Shown here piece after piece: positions 27,225 to 36,071 of a stretch of DNA of 64,000 bases. Source of the DNA: Stenotrophomonas maltophilia (GTDB lineage: Bacteria > Pseudomonadota > Gammaproteobacteria > Xanthomonadales > Xanthomonadaceae); assembly GCF_039555535.1 (NCBI RefSeq), contig NZ_CP154630.1, positions 2,059,001 through 2,123,000 on the forward strand, given 5' to 3'. The position numbers were made by a program, and so were the translations under genes. Below the pieces are notes generated by a model. The model did not search any database. It was given only the letters and a program-made list of their open reading frames with translations, and was not told where the DNA came from. How positions within the stretch are numbered: the stretch's first letter is position 1; the number at the start of each line of letters is the position of its first letter.

Positions 27225-29204
27225 ATGGATGTACTGGAGCCGCAACAATCCCCGGTGCGCACCCTTCGGCCTGTGTTCGCCTTCGCGGCGATCGTTGTCG
27301 TGGCGTTCGCGCTGTTCGTCAGCCTGTTTCCACTCGGTGCGGGCCGCCTTCTGCTGAAGGCGCAGGACTGGGCCGCACTGAATGTCGGCTGGTACTACCT
27401 GCTGGCGATGACCCTCTACCTGGTGTTCGTGGTCGGAGTGGCGCTGTCCAAGTACGGCGGCATCAAGCTGGGTGCTGACCATGACGAGCCGGAGTTCAGC
27501 TACCTCTCGTGGGCCGGCATGCTGTTCGCGGCCGGCATCAGCATCACCCTGTTCTTCTTCTGCGTCTCCGAACCGCTGACCCACTACCTGCAGCCGCCGC
27601 AGGGCGATCCGGCTGCGGGCGAGGCCGGTGCACGGCAGGCCATGCAGCTGTTGTTCCTGCATTGGGGCCTGCACGGCTGGGGCGTGTTCGCACTGGCAGC
27701 GATGGCGATGGCCTATTTCGCCTATCGCCACAACCTGCCACTGGCGCTGCGCTCGGCGCTGTACCCGCTGATCGGCAAGCGCATCAACGGCCCGATCGGC
27801 TACACCGTGGATGCGCTGGGCATCGTCGCCACCGTGTTCGGCATCGGCGCCGACATGGGCTTCGGGGTGCTGCACCTCAATGCCGGGCTGGCGCACCTGT
27901 TCAACATCCCGCATTCCAACCTGGTGCAGATCATCCTGGTGGTGGCGATGATGGGCGCGGCGGTGGCCGTGGCCGTCTCCGGCGTGGAGAAGGGCGTGCG
28001 CTGGATGGCCAACATCAACATGCTGCTGGCGATCGCGCTGGTGCTGTTCATGCTGTTCGCCGGGCCGACGCAGTACCTGTTCAGCACCTTGATGCAGAAC
28101 CTGGGCGACTACCTGGGCAGCGTGGTCGGCAAGAGTTTCGATGTGTATGCCTACGGCGGCCGCCCCGAATGGCTGGGCGGCTGGACGGTGTTCTACTGGG
28201 CATGGTGGATCGGCTGGGCACCGTTCGTGGGCTTGTTCATCGCACGCATCTCACGGGGCCGCACCATCCGCGAATTCGTGTTCGGCGTGCTGCTGATCCC
28301 GCTGGGCTTCACCCTGGCCTGGCTGTCGATCTTCGGCAACAGCGCGCTGGACCAGGTGCTGCACCACGGCCAGCAGCAGTTGGCACAGCTGGCGGTTGAT
28401 GATCCACCGACGGTGCTCTACGCGTTGTTGGATGGCTACCCGTGGAGTCGCACGGTGATCGCGGTGACGGTGCTGGTCAGCTTCATCTTCTTCGTGACCT
28501 CGGCCGACTCGGGCGCGGTGGTGTTGTCCACGTTGTCGTCGCATGGCGGCGCACCCGAGGACGACGGCCCACGTTGGCTGCGGGTGTTCTGGGGCACCGT
28601 GATCGCGGTGCTGACGGCGGGCCTGCTGCTGGCCGGCAGCATCGACGCACTGAAATCGGCGGTGGTACTGGCGTCGTTGCCGTTCTCGGCGATCCTGTTG
28701 TTGATGATGTGGGGGCTGACCCGCGCCTTCAGTGACGAGTCGCATCGCAAGCGCGCGCTGCAGTACCGGCCGTCACCGCTGATCGGAGACGATCGCCACC
28801 ACCAGGGCTGGCGCCAGCGCCTGAGCCAGGCCATGCACTTCCCGGTGCGCGACCAGGTCTACCGTTTCATGGATGACACGGTGAAGCCGGCGATGGAGGC
28901 GGTGGCCGAGCAGCTGCGCGGGCAGGGCTGGGACGTGGCCACGCGCTTTGAGGCCGGCGACATGGAGTTGACGGTGAACCACGGCGAGCAGCAGGACTTC
29001 CTGTACCGGGTGATCCTGAGTGGCTACCTGACGCCGTCGTTCGCCGCGCAGCAGCTGCGCAACCAGCGCTACTACCGCGCCGAGGTGCACCTGTTCGAAG
29101 GCAGCCAGGATTACGACCTGGTCGGCTACAGCCGCAAGCAGATCATCAACGACATCATCAGCCAGTACGAACGACACCTGCAGTTCCTGCACCTGAGCCG
29201 GTGA
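27225..29204 (+). CDS. betT: BetT-type choline/betaine transporter (BCCT family) with C-terminal domain
   Basis: A 659-residue transporter. Residues ~15-520 form twelve membrane segments of the BCCT family. The substrate cage and signature are seen as WTVFYWAWWIGWAPFVGLFI and ARISRGRTIREF, with VFGIGADMGFGVLHLNAGL in the glycine-rich helix. The C-terminal ~140 residues are soluble (VRDQVYRFMDDTVKPAMEAV, FLYRVILSGY), as in BetT-type choline transporters rather than short BetP/OpuD types. Such transporters take up choline with protons, for osmoprotection or catabolism. betA, betB and betI are not nearby. CGGAGA upstream supports the start. Confidence 0.88.
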   Translation: MDVLEPQQSPVRTLRPVFAFAAIVVVAFALFVSLFPLGAGRLLLKAQDWAALNVGWYYLLAMTLYLVFVVGVALSKYGGIKLGADHDEPEFSYLSWAGMLFAAGISITLFFFCVSEPLTHYLQPPQGDPAAGEAGARQAMQLLFLHWGLHGWGVFALAAMAMAYFAYRHNLPLALRSALYPLIGKRINGPIGYTVDALGIVATVFGIGADMGFGVLHLNAGLAHLFNIPHSNLVQIILVVAMMGAAVAVAVSGVEKGVRWMANINMLLAIALVLFMLFAGPTQYLFSTLMQNLGDYLGSVVGKSFDVYAYGGRPEWLGGWTVFYWAWWIGWAPFVGLFIARISRGRTIREFVFGVLLIPLGFTLAWLSIFGNSALDQVLHHGQQQLAQLAVDDPPTVLYALLDGYPWSRTVIAVTVLVSFIFFVTSADSGAVVLSTLSSHGGAPEDDGPRWLRVFWGTVIAVLTAGLLLAGSIDALKSAVVLASLPFSAILLLMMWGLTRAFSDESHRKRALQYRPSPLIGDDRHHQGWRQRLSQAMHFPVRDQVYRFMDDTVKPAMEAVAEQLRGQGWDVATRFEAGDMELTVNHGEQQDFLYRVILSGYLTPSFAAQQLRNQRYYRAEVHLFEGSQDYDLVGYSRKQIINDIISQYERHLQFLHLSR

Positions 29205-29207
29205 TGC

Positions 29208-29238
29208 GGTCGGTGCGGACCGTGGGTCCGCACCGACC
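29208..29238. terminator. Perfect 14-bp hairpin after betT
   Basis: GGTCGGTGCGGACC, loop GTG, GGTCCGCACCGACC. It starts four bases after the betT stop and lies directly beside a SMAG dimer. A related hairpin (GTGCGGACC-GTT-GGTCCGCAC) occurs at 32060-32080, also beside a SMAG dimer. Confidence 0.7.
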
Positions 29239-29239
29239 T

Positions 29240-29303
29240 GTAGAGCCGAGCCCATGCTCGGCTGCGCGGTGCCGAAGAGCAGCCGAGCATGGCTCGGCTC
29301 TAC
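29240..29303. repeat. SMAG/REP dimer (GAGCCGAGC type)
   Basis: GTAGAGCCGAGCCCATGCTC begins the unit at 29240, and the inverted copy ends in CTCGGCTCTAC at 29303. It lies between the convergent betT and TonB receptor genes. Confidence 0.85.
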
Positions 29304-29311
29304 AGTGGCAA

Positions 29312-31939
29312 TCAGAACCGGTAACGCGCTCCCAGCGAGACGAACTGCCCGCGCAGGTTGTACTGGCTGATGTCGAAGCCGTTGGAACCGCCAGCCGGAT
29401 CGAACGGCGGGTCCCTGTCGGTCAGGTTCAGCACCGACAGCGACAGCGTGGTGTTGGGAATCCCTTCGTACGCCACGTACAGGTCCAGCTGGTGATAGGG
29501 CTTGACGCGGTCGCGCAGGCCCGGATTGCTGGTCGCGGTCGCCACGCGCTGGTCGTAGCCGCTCACGTACTGCAGGCTCAGCGTGCTGCTCCAGTCACCG
29601 ACCGCCCAGTTCAGCGATGTGGTGCCGCGGGTACGGGGTAGCGCACCGTGACGGTTATTGCCGGCGCCGTCATACGGTGCCTGCCCGGCCACCAGCGGCT
29701 GCTTGAAGCTGAGCAGGTGGGTCCAGCTGCCGGCCACGGTGAAGTTGCCCCAGCCCTCGGTGCGGAAGGTGTGGTTGGCGTCCAGGTCCAGCCCCGAAGT
29801 GGTCAGTTCCCCCTGGTTGGCGTACTGGTTGGTGATGAACTGGATGCGCCCCTGCGCATCACGTTGTACACGACCGGGGAACAGCGTCGGGTTGTCGACG
29901 ATGAACTGCGCACTGTCAGGCTTGACCAGGTTGTCCTGCACGATGCGGTACCAGTCCAGGCCGATGCTGGTATCGCCATCCGGCGACCACACCGCCCCCA
30001 CATTGAAGTTGCGCGAGCGCTCGGCCTTCAGGTCCGGGTTGCCGGTGCGGATGTTGGTTACGCCACGGCTGCCGCCGGGCTGCAGCGGATCCAGCGGATC
30101 GATCACCGAGCCATAGCTGACGGTCTGGCCGGGCGCGATCTCCGGCAACGAAGGTGCGCGGAACCCGCGCGAGAACGAACCACGCAGCAGCAGGCTGTCC
30201 AACGGCTGCCAGCGCAGCGCCACCTTCGGCGAGAACGCCTTGCCGAAGTCGTCGTAGTGGTCGCCACGGCCGGCCACCTGCAGTTCCAGCGTGCGGTGCA
30301 GCGGCACGCTCAGCTCGGCGTAGGCAGCACTGACCTGGCGCTCGCCGTTGACCACGTTGATCGCCGGGCGCAGTTCGGTGCCCGACAGCACCTGGGCGCT
30401 GGTGCGCGCATCCAATGATTCTTTGCGGAACTCCGCGCCCCAGGCGAAGCCGACTGAACCGGCCGGCAGCTCCCACAGCGAGGTCGAGGCCTTCACGTTC
30501 AACGCGTGCAGTTTGTACCAGCCCGGGCGCTTGGTCTGCAGGCGCAGGGCATCCAGCGCGCCCGGCGTGCTGGACGGGTTGAGGAAGTTGTAGCTGCCGT
30601 CGCGCAGGATCTGCTCGAACGCATAGCGGTTGACGAAGTTGTCGACGTATTCGCGCTGCGCGCTCTGCGAGGTCAGCGCCGCCACTTCCCAGTCCCAGCG
30701 CTCGCCACTGCCGCGCACGCCGGCCAGGGCACGGTAGAACACCTGAGTGTTGTCCTTCAGGCGCGGGCCGAGGTCGAAGAAGGTGTACTCGAACGGCAGC
30801 GGCGTGCTGCCCGGATTGTTGGGGTGGCCGACCGGCAGCACTGCCGGCACGTCGATGAGCGTGCCGGTGGCCGGGTTGTAGGCACGCAGGCCCGGGCCGA
30901 CGGTCAGCGGCGCGCTGAAGATCTGGTCGGCCTTGTTGTGGCTGTACAGCACATCGGCGAAGGCCTCGACGCTGTCATTGAAGCGGTAAGTCGCGCTCAA
31001 CGACGCCTGCAGGCGCTCGGCGCCGGGTTGCAGGGTCTTGAATGGCTGCGCGTTGAAGGCGCAGGCCTGGCCGGGCAGGGTGCTGCCGAAGTCGCTGTAC
31101 GGGCGCAGCTGGCTGCCATCAGGGCAGTTGCCGAACGGTTGCGGCGCGCGCGGGTTGGACAGCCAGTTGCCACCGGCGGTGGACCAGCCGGCCAGGCGGC
31201 CGCCGGGCTTGTCTCGGAAATCGCCGCTGCGGGTGTAGGCGCGCTGATCGGCGTCGAGGCGGTCGCGCTTGAGCAGGTCCAGCCCGAACAGCACGTTCCA
31301 GCCCTGCTGTTCCAGGTCGCCGAAGCCGGCCAGCAGGTTGGCCTTGCGTTCGTCCAGGCCGCCCTGGGTGGCGGTACCGAAGCCGCCGCCCACTTCCACG
31401 CCCTGGAAGTTCCTGCGCAGGATGATGTTGATGACACCGGCGATGGCGTCGGAGCCATACACCGCCGAGGCGCCGTCCTTCAGCACTTCGATGCGTTCCA
31501 CCGCGCTGATCGGCAGCGCGTTGAGGTCGACGAAGGTATCCTGGGTATTGAGCGCGAAGCCGAAGTTGGACACGCGGTAGCCGTTGACCAGCACCAGTGT
31601 GTTCTTCGGCGACAGGCCACGCAGGCCGATCGAGGCCGAGCCGGCGGCGAAGCTGCCGGTGTACTGCTCGTCGAAGCTGTTGCCGGCATTGGCCGACAGG
31701 TTGCGCAGCACGTCGGTAAGGGTGGAGCGGCCGGTCTGCTCGATCTGTTCGCGGCTGACGATCTGCACCGGGTTCGGCCCGGCGGTATCGCTGCGCTTGA
31801 TGTTGGAGCCGGTCACCAGCACGGTGCCGAGGGTGGTGCTGTCCTTGCCGGTGTCGGCGGTTTCAGCGGCGCCGGCAGCGCCGGCGGTAAGGCCCAGCGC
31901 GATGGCGCCGGCAAGCAGGTTCAGGGTGGTGCGGTACAT
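29312..31939 (-). CDS. TonB-dependent receptor, ligand unknown
   Basis: A receptor of 875 residues. A signal peptide (NLLAGAIALGLTAGAAGAAE) is followed by a TonB-box-like stretch (TLGTVLVTGSNIKRSD) and a plug with PVQIVSREQIEQTGRSTLTD, ALPISAVERIEVLKDGASAV and YGSDAIAGVINIILRRNFQG. The barrel ends YNLRGQFVSLGARYRF. The GSNIKRSD-type TonB box and the LxxVERIEVLKDGASA signature belong to the large receptor class common in xanthomonads. Members of that class take up carbohydrates and other nutrients as well as iron. No Fur-like box or partner gene gives a ligand clue. MYRTTLNLL at 31939 was chosen over an upstream methionine because it starts the signal peptide. Confidence 0.85.
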   Translation of the reverse strand: MYRTTLNLLAGAIALGLTAGAAGAAETADTGKDSTTLGTVLVTGSNIKRSDTAGPNPVQIVSREQIEQTGRSTLTDVLRNLSANAGNSFDEQYTGSFAAGSASIGLRGLSPKNTLVLVNGYRVSNFGFALNTQDTFVDLNALPISAVERIEVLKDGASAVYGSDAIAGVINIILRRNFQGVEVGGGFGTATQGGLDERKANLLAGFGDLEQQGWNVLFGLDLLKRDRLDADQRAYTRSGDFRDKPGGRLAGWSTAGGNWLSNPRAPQPFGNCPDGSQLRPYSDFGSTLPGQACAFNAQPFKTLQPGAERLQASLSATYRFNDSVEAFADVLYSHNKADQIFSAPLTVGPGLRAYNPATGTLIDVPAVLPVGHPNNPGSTPLPFEYTFFDLGPRLKDNTQVFYRALAGVRGSGERWDWEVAALTSQSAQREYVDNFVNRYAFEQILRDGSYNFLNPSSTPGALDALRLQTKRPGWYKLHALNVKASTSLWELPAGSVGFAWGAEFRKESLDARTSAQVLSGTELRPAINVVNGERQVSAAYAELSVPLHRTLELQVAGRGDHYDDFGKAFSPKVALRWQPLDSLLLRGSFSRGFRAPSLPEIAPGQTVSYGSVIDPLDPLQPGGSRGVTNIRTGNPDLKAERSRNFNVGAVWSPDGDTSIGLDWYRIVQDNLVKPDSAQFIVDNPTLFPGRVQRDAQGRIQFITNQYANQGELTTSGLDLDANHTFRTEGWGNFTVAGSWTHLLSFKQPLVAGQAPYDGAGNNRHGALPRTRGTTSLNWAVGDWSSTLSLQYVSGYDQRVATATSNPGLRDRVKPYHQLDLYVAYEGIPNTTLSLSVLNLTDRDPPFDPAGGSNGFDISQYNLRGQFVSLGARYRF

Positions 31940-32059
31940 GGAAGCGACAACGCCGAACGGGGGAGGAGCCGTCAGTACCGCATGCAGGTACATGCACCTT
32001 CCAATGACGAAAGCGCATTCAGTTATACATCACAGGTTCTTAACGAACCAGCTCGGTGG

Positions 32060-32080
32060 GTGCGGACCGTTGGTCCGCAC
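32060..32080. repeat. Short perfect hairpin GTGCGGACC/GGTCCGCAC
   Basis: Nine-base arms with a GTT loop, a shorter relative of the hairpin at 29208-29238. It lies in the gap between the TonB receptor promoter side and the oxidoreductase end. Confidence 0.55.
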
Positions 32081-32086
32081 GCCCCT

Positions 32087-32153
32087 GTAGAGCCGAGCCT
32101 ACGCTCGGCTCCACACACTGGCCGGAAAGCAGCCGAGCATGGCTCGGCTCTAC
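32087..32153. repeat. SMAG/REP dimer (GAGCCGAGC type)
   Basis: GTAGAGCCGAGCCTACGCTC begins at 32087 and the inverted copy ends in CTCTAC at 32153. It lies just downstream of the oxidoreductase gene. Confidence 0.82.
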
Positions 32154-32172
32154 AGAACGCAATGTCAGACGA

Positions 32173-33150
32173 TCACGGCCGCAGCAGCACCTTGCCATTG
32201 CGTCCCGACCCAGCACCGGCCTTCGCTGCCTGGGCGATATCGTCCAGCGCGAAGATCTGCTCCACCGGCAGGGTCAATTCACCCTGCGCCGCACGCTTTA
32301 GCAGTTCGCCAACCAGCCGGCGCTTGTCCTCCACCGCCATCGCCTGACTGACCTTGCTGCCCCAGAAGCCCTTCACCGTGGCTTCCTTGTAGATCAGGCC
32401 GCCAGCGGGAATGCGCATGGGTTCGCCGCTCATCACACCGAACGACACCAGCGTGCCGTGGTGCCCGAGCAGGTCGACCAGGTCACCGCTGGCGTCGCCG
32501 CCGATGGAATCCACCGCGGCTGCGGCCTGCGTTTCGCCGGTGGCTTCACGAACGCGATCCTTCCAGCCTTCTACCGAGGTGTCGAATACATGATCGATGC
32601 CGAGCGCCTGCAACTGCACCACGGCGGCGGCGTTGCGCACCAGGTTGGCCACATGCACGCCACGCGCCTTTGCCAACATCGCCAGCGACTTGCCGACCGC
32701 GCCGTTGGCGGTGTTCTGCACGACCCATTGCCCCGCTTCGACATGCAGGAATTCCAGCAGCATCAGCGCACTCAGCGGCATCGCGATCAGCTGCGCGGCC
32801 ATTTCGTCGGGGATCGCCTCCGGCATCGGAATCACCATGCGTGCCGGTGCAATGAACGCCTCGGCCCAGGTGCCGTGTACCGAGGCGGCGGCAACCCGCT
32901 GGCCGATCTGCAGGCCGTCGACGCCATCGCCGAGTGCATCGACCACGCCCAGTGCTTCACTGCCACCGATCGCCGGCAGCGTCGGCTTGTAGCCATACAG
33001 GCCACGCACGGTCAGCAGGTCGTGGTTGTGGATCGAGGCCAGCACGGTGCGGATACGCACCTCGCCGGGGCCGGGCTCGGGCAGGGCGGCATTGGCAATG
33101 GTGAGGACGTCGGCCGGGTTGCCGAAGGAGGAGTACTGGGCGGCGCGCAT
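32173..33150 (-). CDS. Medium-chain dehydrogenase/reductase, quinone oxidoreductase type
   Basis: A 325-residue MDR-family enzyme. The N-terminal catalytic domain starts MRAAQYSSFGNPADVLTIA and contains IGGSEALGVVDALGDGVDGL. The NADPH-binding Rossmann motif is seen as QNTANGAVGKSLAMLAKARG. The catalytic-zinc cysteine and histidine of alcohol dehydrogenases are missing, so it is more likely a zinc-free quinone oxidoreductase or enoyl reductase. ATG at 33150 matches family length; the long upstream frame is not coding. It is divergent from the ribonucleotide reductase operon with 433 bases between starts. Its physiological substrate cannot be told. Confidence 0.85.
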   Translation of the reverse strand: MRAAQYSSFGNPADVLTIANAALPEPGPGEVRIRTVLASIHNHDLLTVRGLYGYKPTLPAIGGSEALGVVDALGDGVDGLQIGQRVAAASVHGTWAEAFIAPARMVIPMPEAIPDEMAAQLIAMPLSALMLLEFLHVEAGQWVVQNTANGAVGKSLAMLAKARGVHVANLVRNAAAVVQLQALGIDHVFDTSVEGWKDRVREATGETQAAAAVDSIGGDASGDLVDLLGHHGTLVSFGVMSGEPMRIPAGGLIYKEATVKGFWGSKVSQAMAVEDKRRLVGELLKRAAQGELTLPVEQIFALDDIAQAAKAGAGSGRNGKVLLRP

Positions 33151-33583
33151 GGGCGGTGTTCCGGTGAAAGTTGATGTTGTACCGAACTGGGGACGCAGGG
33201 GATGTCGACAAGGCGTCGCCGCTGCAACACGGCATCCTGCGACTGATCGTCGCGACATGTGTTGATTACCGCATCTTGTGTTGACGGCTCGGGATATCCC
33301 CACTATGTTGTGGCCGTCACTCCCGGTCAGCCGCCGCCGCCGGACATGCAGCAAACGTCCCGCGGCCCGCCCCTGAAGGCTTGCCGTGTCGACGCGGCCG
33401 CTATCGCGCGGACCCAGATCGCCCCCACGGCCCGGATACCGGCCGCAGGCGCAGGCCATTGCCGACGACCTGGTGTTCCCGCGCTATGGCATCCCACCCC
33501 GACCGCCCCGTGCGCCGGTATCGCGTGCAGGGCCGCCACGGCATCGACCGCCAACGCGCGTGCGAGCCTGGAGTTCCACCACC
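33151..33583. other. Gap between the oxidoreductase and nrdA, with a long nrdA leader
   Basis: About 430 bases without a convincing gene. Two candidate NrdR boxes lie at 33266-33313. From there to the nrdA start is a GC-rich leader of about 270 bases whose in-frame extension gives a low-complexity Pro/Arg sequence unlike any RNR N-terminus. No known riboswitch was recognised. Confidence 0.55.
33266..33313. promoter_or_regulatory. Two candidate NrdR boxes upstream of nrdA
   Basis: Box 1 is TTACCGCATCTTGTGT at 33266-33281; box 2 is CCCCACTATGTTGTGG at 33298-33313. Against the consensus ACACTATATCTTGTGT they match at 11 and 10 of 16 positions, with right halves best conserved. They are 32 bases apart start to start, the three-turn spacing known for NrdR box pairs. 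NrdR represses RNR genes when deoxynucleotides are plentiful. Confidence 0.6.
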
Positions 33584-35962
33584 ATGACCGACAGTACCTT
33601 CCGCGTGGCCGATCTGGCCGGCGCTGGCGACGCCTTGCGCGCCGGTGGCGAGCGTGTGCCGACCTGGATCACCAAGGAGGCCGGCAACCGCCGCCTGCCG
33701 TTCGACGCCGAGCGCCTGCAACGCAGCATCGATACCGTGCACGCCGAGTTCCCGCAGCTGGATGTGAGCGACTACCGCCGCGTGGTGCAGGCGATGGTCG
33801 AGCGCAAGCCCAGCCTCAGTGCTGATGACCTGGTCGACCTGCTGATCCGCGAGGCCGAGTCGCGCGTGGACCTGGTCGCGCCGGAGTGGGAACAGTTTGC
33901 CGCGCGCATCTACCTGCGGCGGCTGTACAAGCGCGCCAGCCGCAACCGCTTCTACGATGTCAGCCTGAAGTACGGCTCCTACGTGGGCCTGCAGGAGAGC
34001 CTGGCTGACCGCGGCATCTACAGCAACGACATCCTGCGCTGCTATTCCAAGGAAGAACTGCAGCAGGCCGGCGAGATGATCGACCCGGAGCGCGACCGCC
34101 TGTTCGCCTACAACGGCCTGTACCTGCTGGCCACGCGCTACCTGGCCAGCGATCGCAGCCGTGAGGTCTACGAACTGCCGCAGGAGCGCTGGCTGACCAT
34201 TGCGCTGTACCTGATGCAGGAAGAGGGCGGGGCTGGTGAGAGCGGCCGCGTACGCCGCATGCAGCTGGTCGGCGAGGCGTACTGGGCGCTGTCCAACCTG
34301 TACATGACGGTGGCCACGCCGACCCTGGCCAACGCCGGCAAGGTGGGCGGCCAGCTGTCCAGCTGCTTCATCGACACGGTGGATGACAGCCTGCAGGGCA
34401 TCTATGACTCCAATACCGATATCGCCCGTGTTTCGAAGCATGGCGGCGGAGTGGGTGCGTACCTCGGCTACGTGCGCAGCAGCGGTGCGCCGATCCGTGG
34501 CGTGCCCAATTCGTCCGGGGGCGTGGTGCCGTGGATCAAGCAGCTCAACAACACCGCCGTATCGGTGGACCAGCTCGGCCAGCGCAAGGGCGCGGTGGCG
34601 GTGTACCTGGATATCTGGCACCGCGATATCGAAGCCTTCCTCGATCTGCGCCTGAACAATGGCGACCAGCGCCTGCGTGCGCACGATGTGTTCACCTCGG
34701 TGTGCGTGCCGGACCTGCTCATGGAGGCGGTCGAGCGCCGTGCCGACTGGTACCTGTTCGATCCGCACGAAGTGAAGAGCGCCAAGGGCTGGTACCTGCA
34801 GGACTTCTACGATGAGAAGCGCGGATCGGGCAGCTTCCGTGACCGCTATGCGGAACTGGTGGCCGACGAGCGCATCAGCCGCCGCACGGTGAAGGCGATC
34901 GACCTGTTCAAGCGGATCATGCTCAGCCAGCTGGAGACCGGCAACCCGTTCCTGTTCTACCGCGACGAGGTCAATCGCAGGAATCCGAACAAGCACGCGG
35001 GCATGATCTATTCCAGCAACCTGTGCACCGAGATCCTGCAGAACATGAGCCCGACGCGGATGATCCAGGAGATCGTCAGCGGCGATCAGATCGTCACCAC
35101 CCGGCGTGCCGGTGACTTCGTGGTCTGCAACCTGTCCTCGATCAATCTCGGTCGTGCGATCAGTGCGCCGGATGACCTGCTGGCCTCCGATGTGCTGGAG
35201 CGGCTGATCCCGATCCAGGTGCGCATGCTCGACAACGTGATCGACCTCAACGCGCTGCCGGTGCCGCAGGCCACGATCACCAACCGCAAGTACCGCGCCA
35301 TCGGCCTGGGCACGTTCGGCTGGCACCACCTGCTGGCGCAGCAGGCGATCCAGTGGGAATCGCCGGACGCCGAGGCGTTGGCCGACCGCCTGTACGAGCG
35401 CATCAACTTCCTGACCATCCAGGCCAGCGCACAGCTGGCCAAAGAAAAGGGCAGCTACCCGATGTTCGCCGGCAGCGACTGGCACAACGGCCGCTATTTC
35501 CGTGACCGCGACTATAGCGGTGCCGCCTGGGACGGCCTCGCCCGCGAGGTGGCTACACACGGCCTGCGCAATGGCTGGCTGCTGGCGGTGGCGCCGAACA
35601 TGAGCACCGCGCAGATTGCGGGTTCCACGGCTTCGATCGACCCGATCTACAGCGCGTTCTACTACGAGGAAAAGAAGGACTTCCGGCGGCCGGTGGCCGC
35701 ACCGGGCCTGTCGCTGGAAACCTGGCCGTACTACGAGAAGGGCGCCTACAAGGTCGACCAGTTCGCCAGCGTGCGCCAGAACGCGCGCCGCCAGCGCCAT
35801 GTCGACCAGTCGATCAGCTTCAACCTGTACGTGCCCAGCACCATTCGCGCCAGCACGTTGTTGGAGCTGCATCTGACGGCATGGCGTGAGGGTCTGAAGA
35901 CCACCTACTACGTGCGCTCCAACGACATCGACATCAGCGAATGCGAGTGGTGCGCCAGCTGA
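33584..35962 (+). CDS. nrdA: Class I ribonucleotide reductase, catalytic (alpha) subunit
   Basis: A 792-residue R1 subunit reducing ribonucleoside diphosphates. An N-terminal ATP-cone-like regulatory domain is present (ITKEAGNRRLPFDAERLQRS). The active site is complete: GGQLSSCFIDTVDD holds the first redox cysteine, SNLCTEI the thiyl-radical cysteine with its Asn and Glu, and VVCNLSSINLG the second redox cysteine. MSTAQIAGSTASIDPIYSAF matches the phosphate-binding loop. The C-terminus ends CEWCAS (Cys787, Cys790), the swinging dithiol that takes electrons from thioredoxin-like proteins. ATG at 33584 has GGAG upstream. nrdB follows after 109 bases containing a repeat element; flavodoxin and thioredoxin genes come next. 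Confidence 0.95.
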   Translation: MTDSTFRVADLAGAGDALRAGGERVPTWITKEAGNRRLPFDAERLQRSIDTVHAEFPQLDVSDYRRVVQAMVERKPSLSADDLVDLLIREAESRVDLVAPEWEQFAARIYLRRLYKRASRNRFYDVSLKYGSYVGLQESLADRGIYSNDILRCYSKEELQQAGEMIDPERDRLFAYNGLYLLATRYLASDRSREVYELPQERWLTIALYLMQEEGGAGESGRVRRMQLVGEAYWALSNLYMTVATPTLANAGKVGGQLSSCFIDTVDDSLQGIYDSNTDIARVSKHGGGVGAYLGYVRSSGAPIRGVPNSSGGVVPWIKQLNNTAVSVDQLGQRKGAVAVYLDIWHRDIEAFLDLRLNNGDQRLRAHDVFTSVCVPDLLMEAVERRADWYLFDPHEVKSAKGWYLQDFYDEKRGSGSFRDRYAELVADERISRRTVKAIDLFKRIMLSQLETGNPFLFYRDEVNRRNPNKHAGMIYSSNLCTEILQNMSPTRMIQEIVSGDQIVTTRRAGDFVVCNLSSINLGRAISAPDDLLASDVLERLIPIQVRMLDNVIDLNALPVPQATITNRKYRAIGLGTFGWHHLLAQQAIQWESPDAEALADRLYERINFLTIQASAQLAKEKGSYPMFAGSDWHNGRYFRDRDYSGAAWDGLAREVATHGLRNGWLLAVAPNMSTAQIAGSTASIDPIYSAFYYEEKKDFRRPVAAPGLSLETWPYYEKGAYKVDQFASVRQNARRQRHVDQSISFNLYVPSTIRASTLLELHLTAWREGLKTTYYVRSNDIDISECEWCAS

Positions 35963-35975
35963 TCGCGGCCGCCCT

Positions 35976-36037
35976 GTAGAGCCGAGCCCACGCTCGGCTC
36001 AGACGCGAAGAGCAGCCGAGGATGGGCTCGGCTCTAC
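35976..36037. repeat. SMAG/REP dimer between nrdA and nrdB
   Basis: GTAGAGCCGAGCCCACGCTC starts at 35976 and the inverted copy ends in CTCTAC at 36037. Unlike most copies here it lies inside an operon, 14 bases after the nrdA stop, where a hairpin could set the ratio of the two subunits or protect the nrdA mRNA. Confidence 0.85.
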
Positions 36038-36071
36038 ATCCGCAATGCACGTAATGCGAAGGCAAACGACC

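Noticed and set aside
33401-35872. An 823-codon minus-strand frame opposite nrdA
   Set aside because: Shadow; nrdA has complete catalytic motifs.
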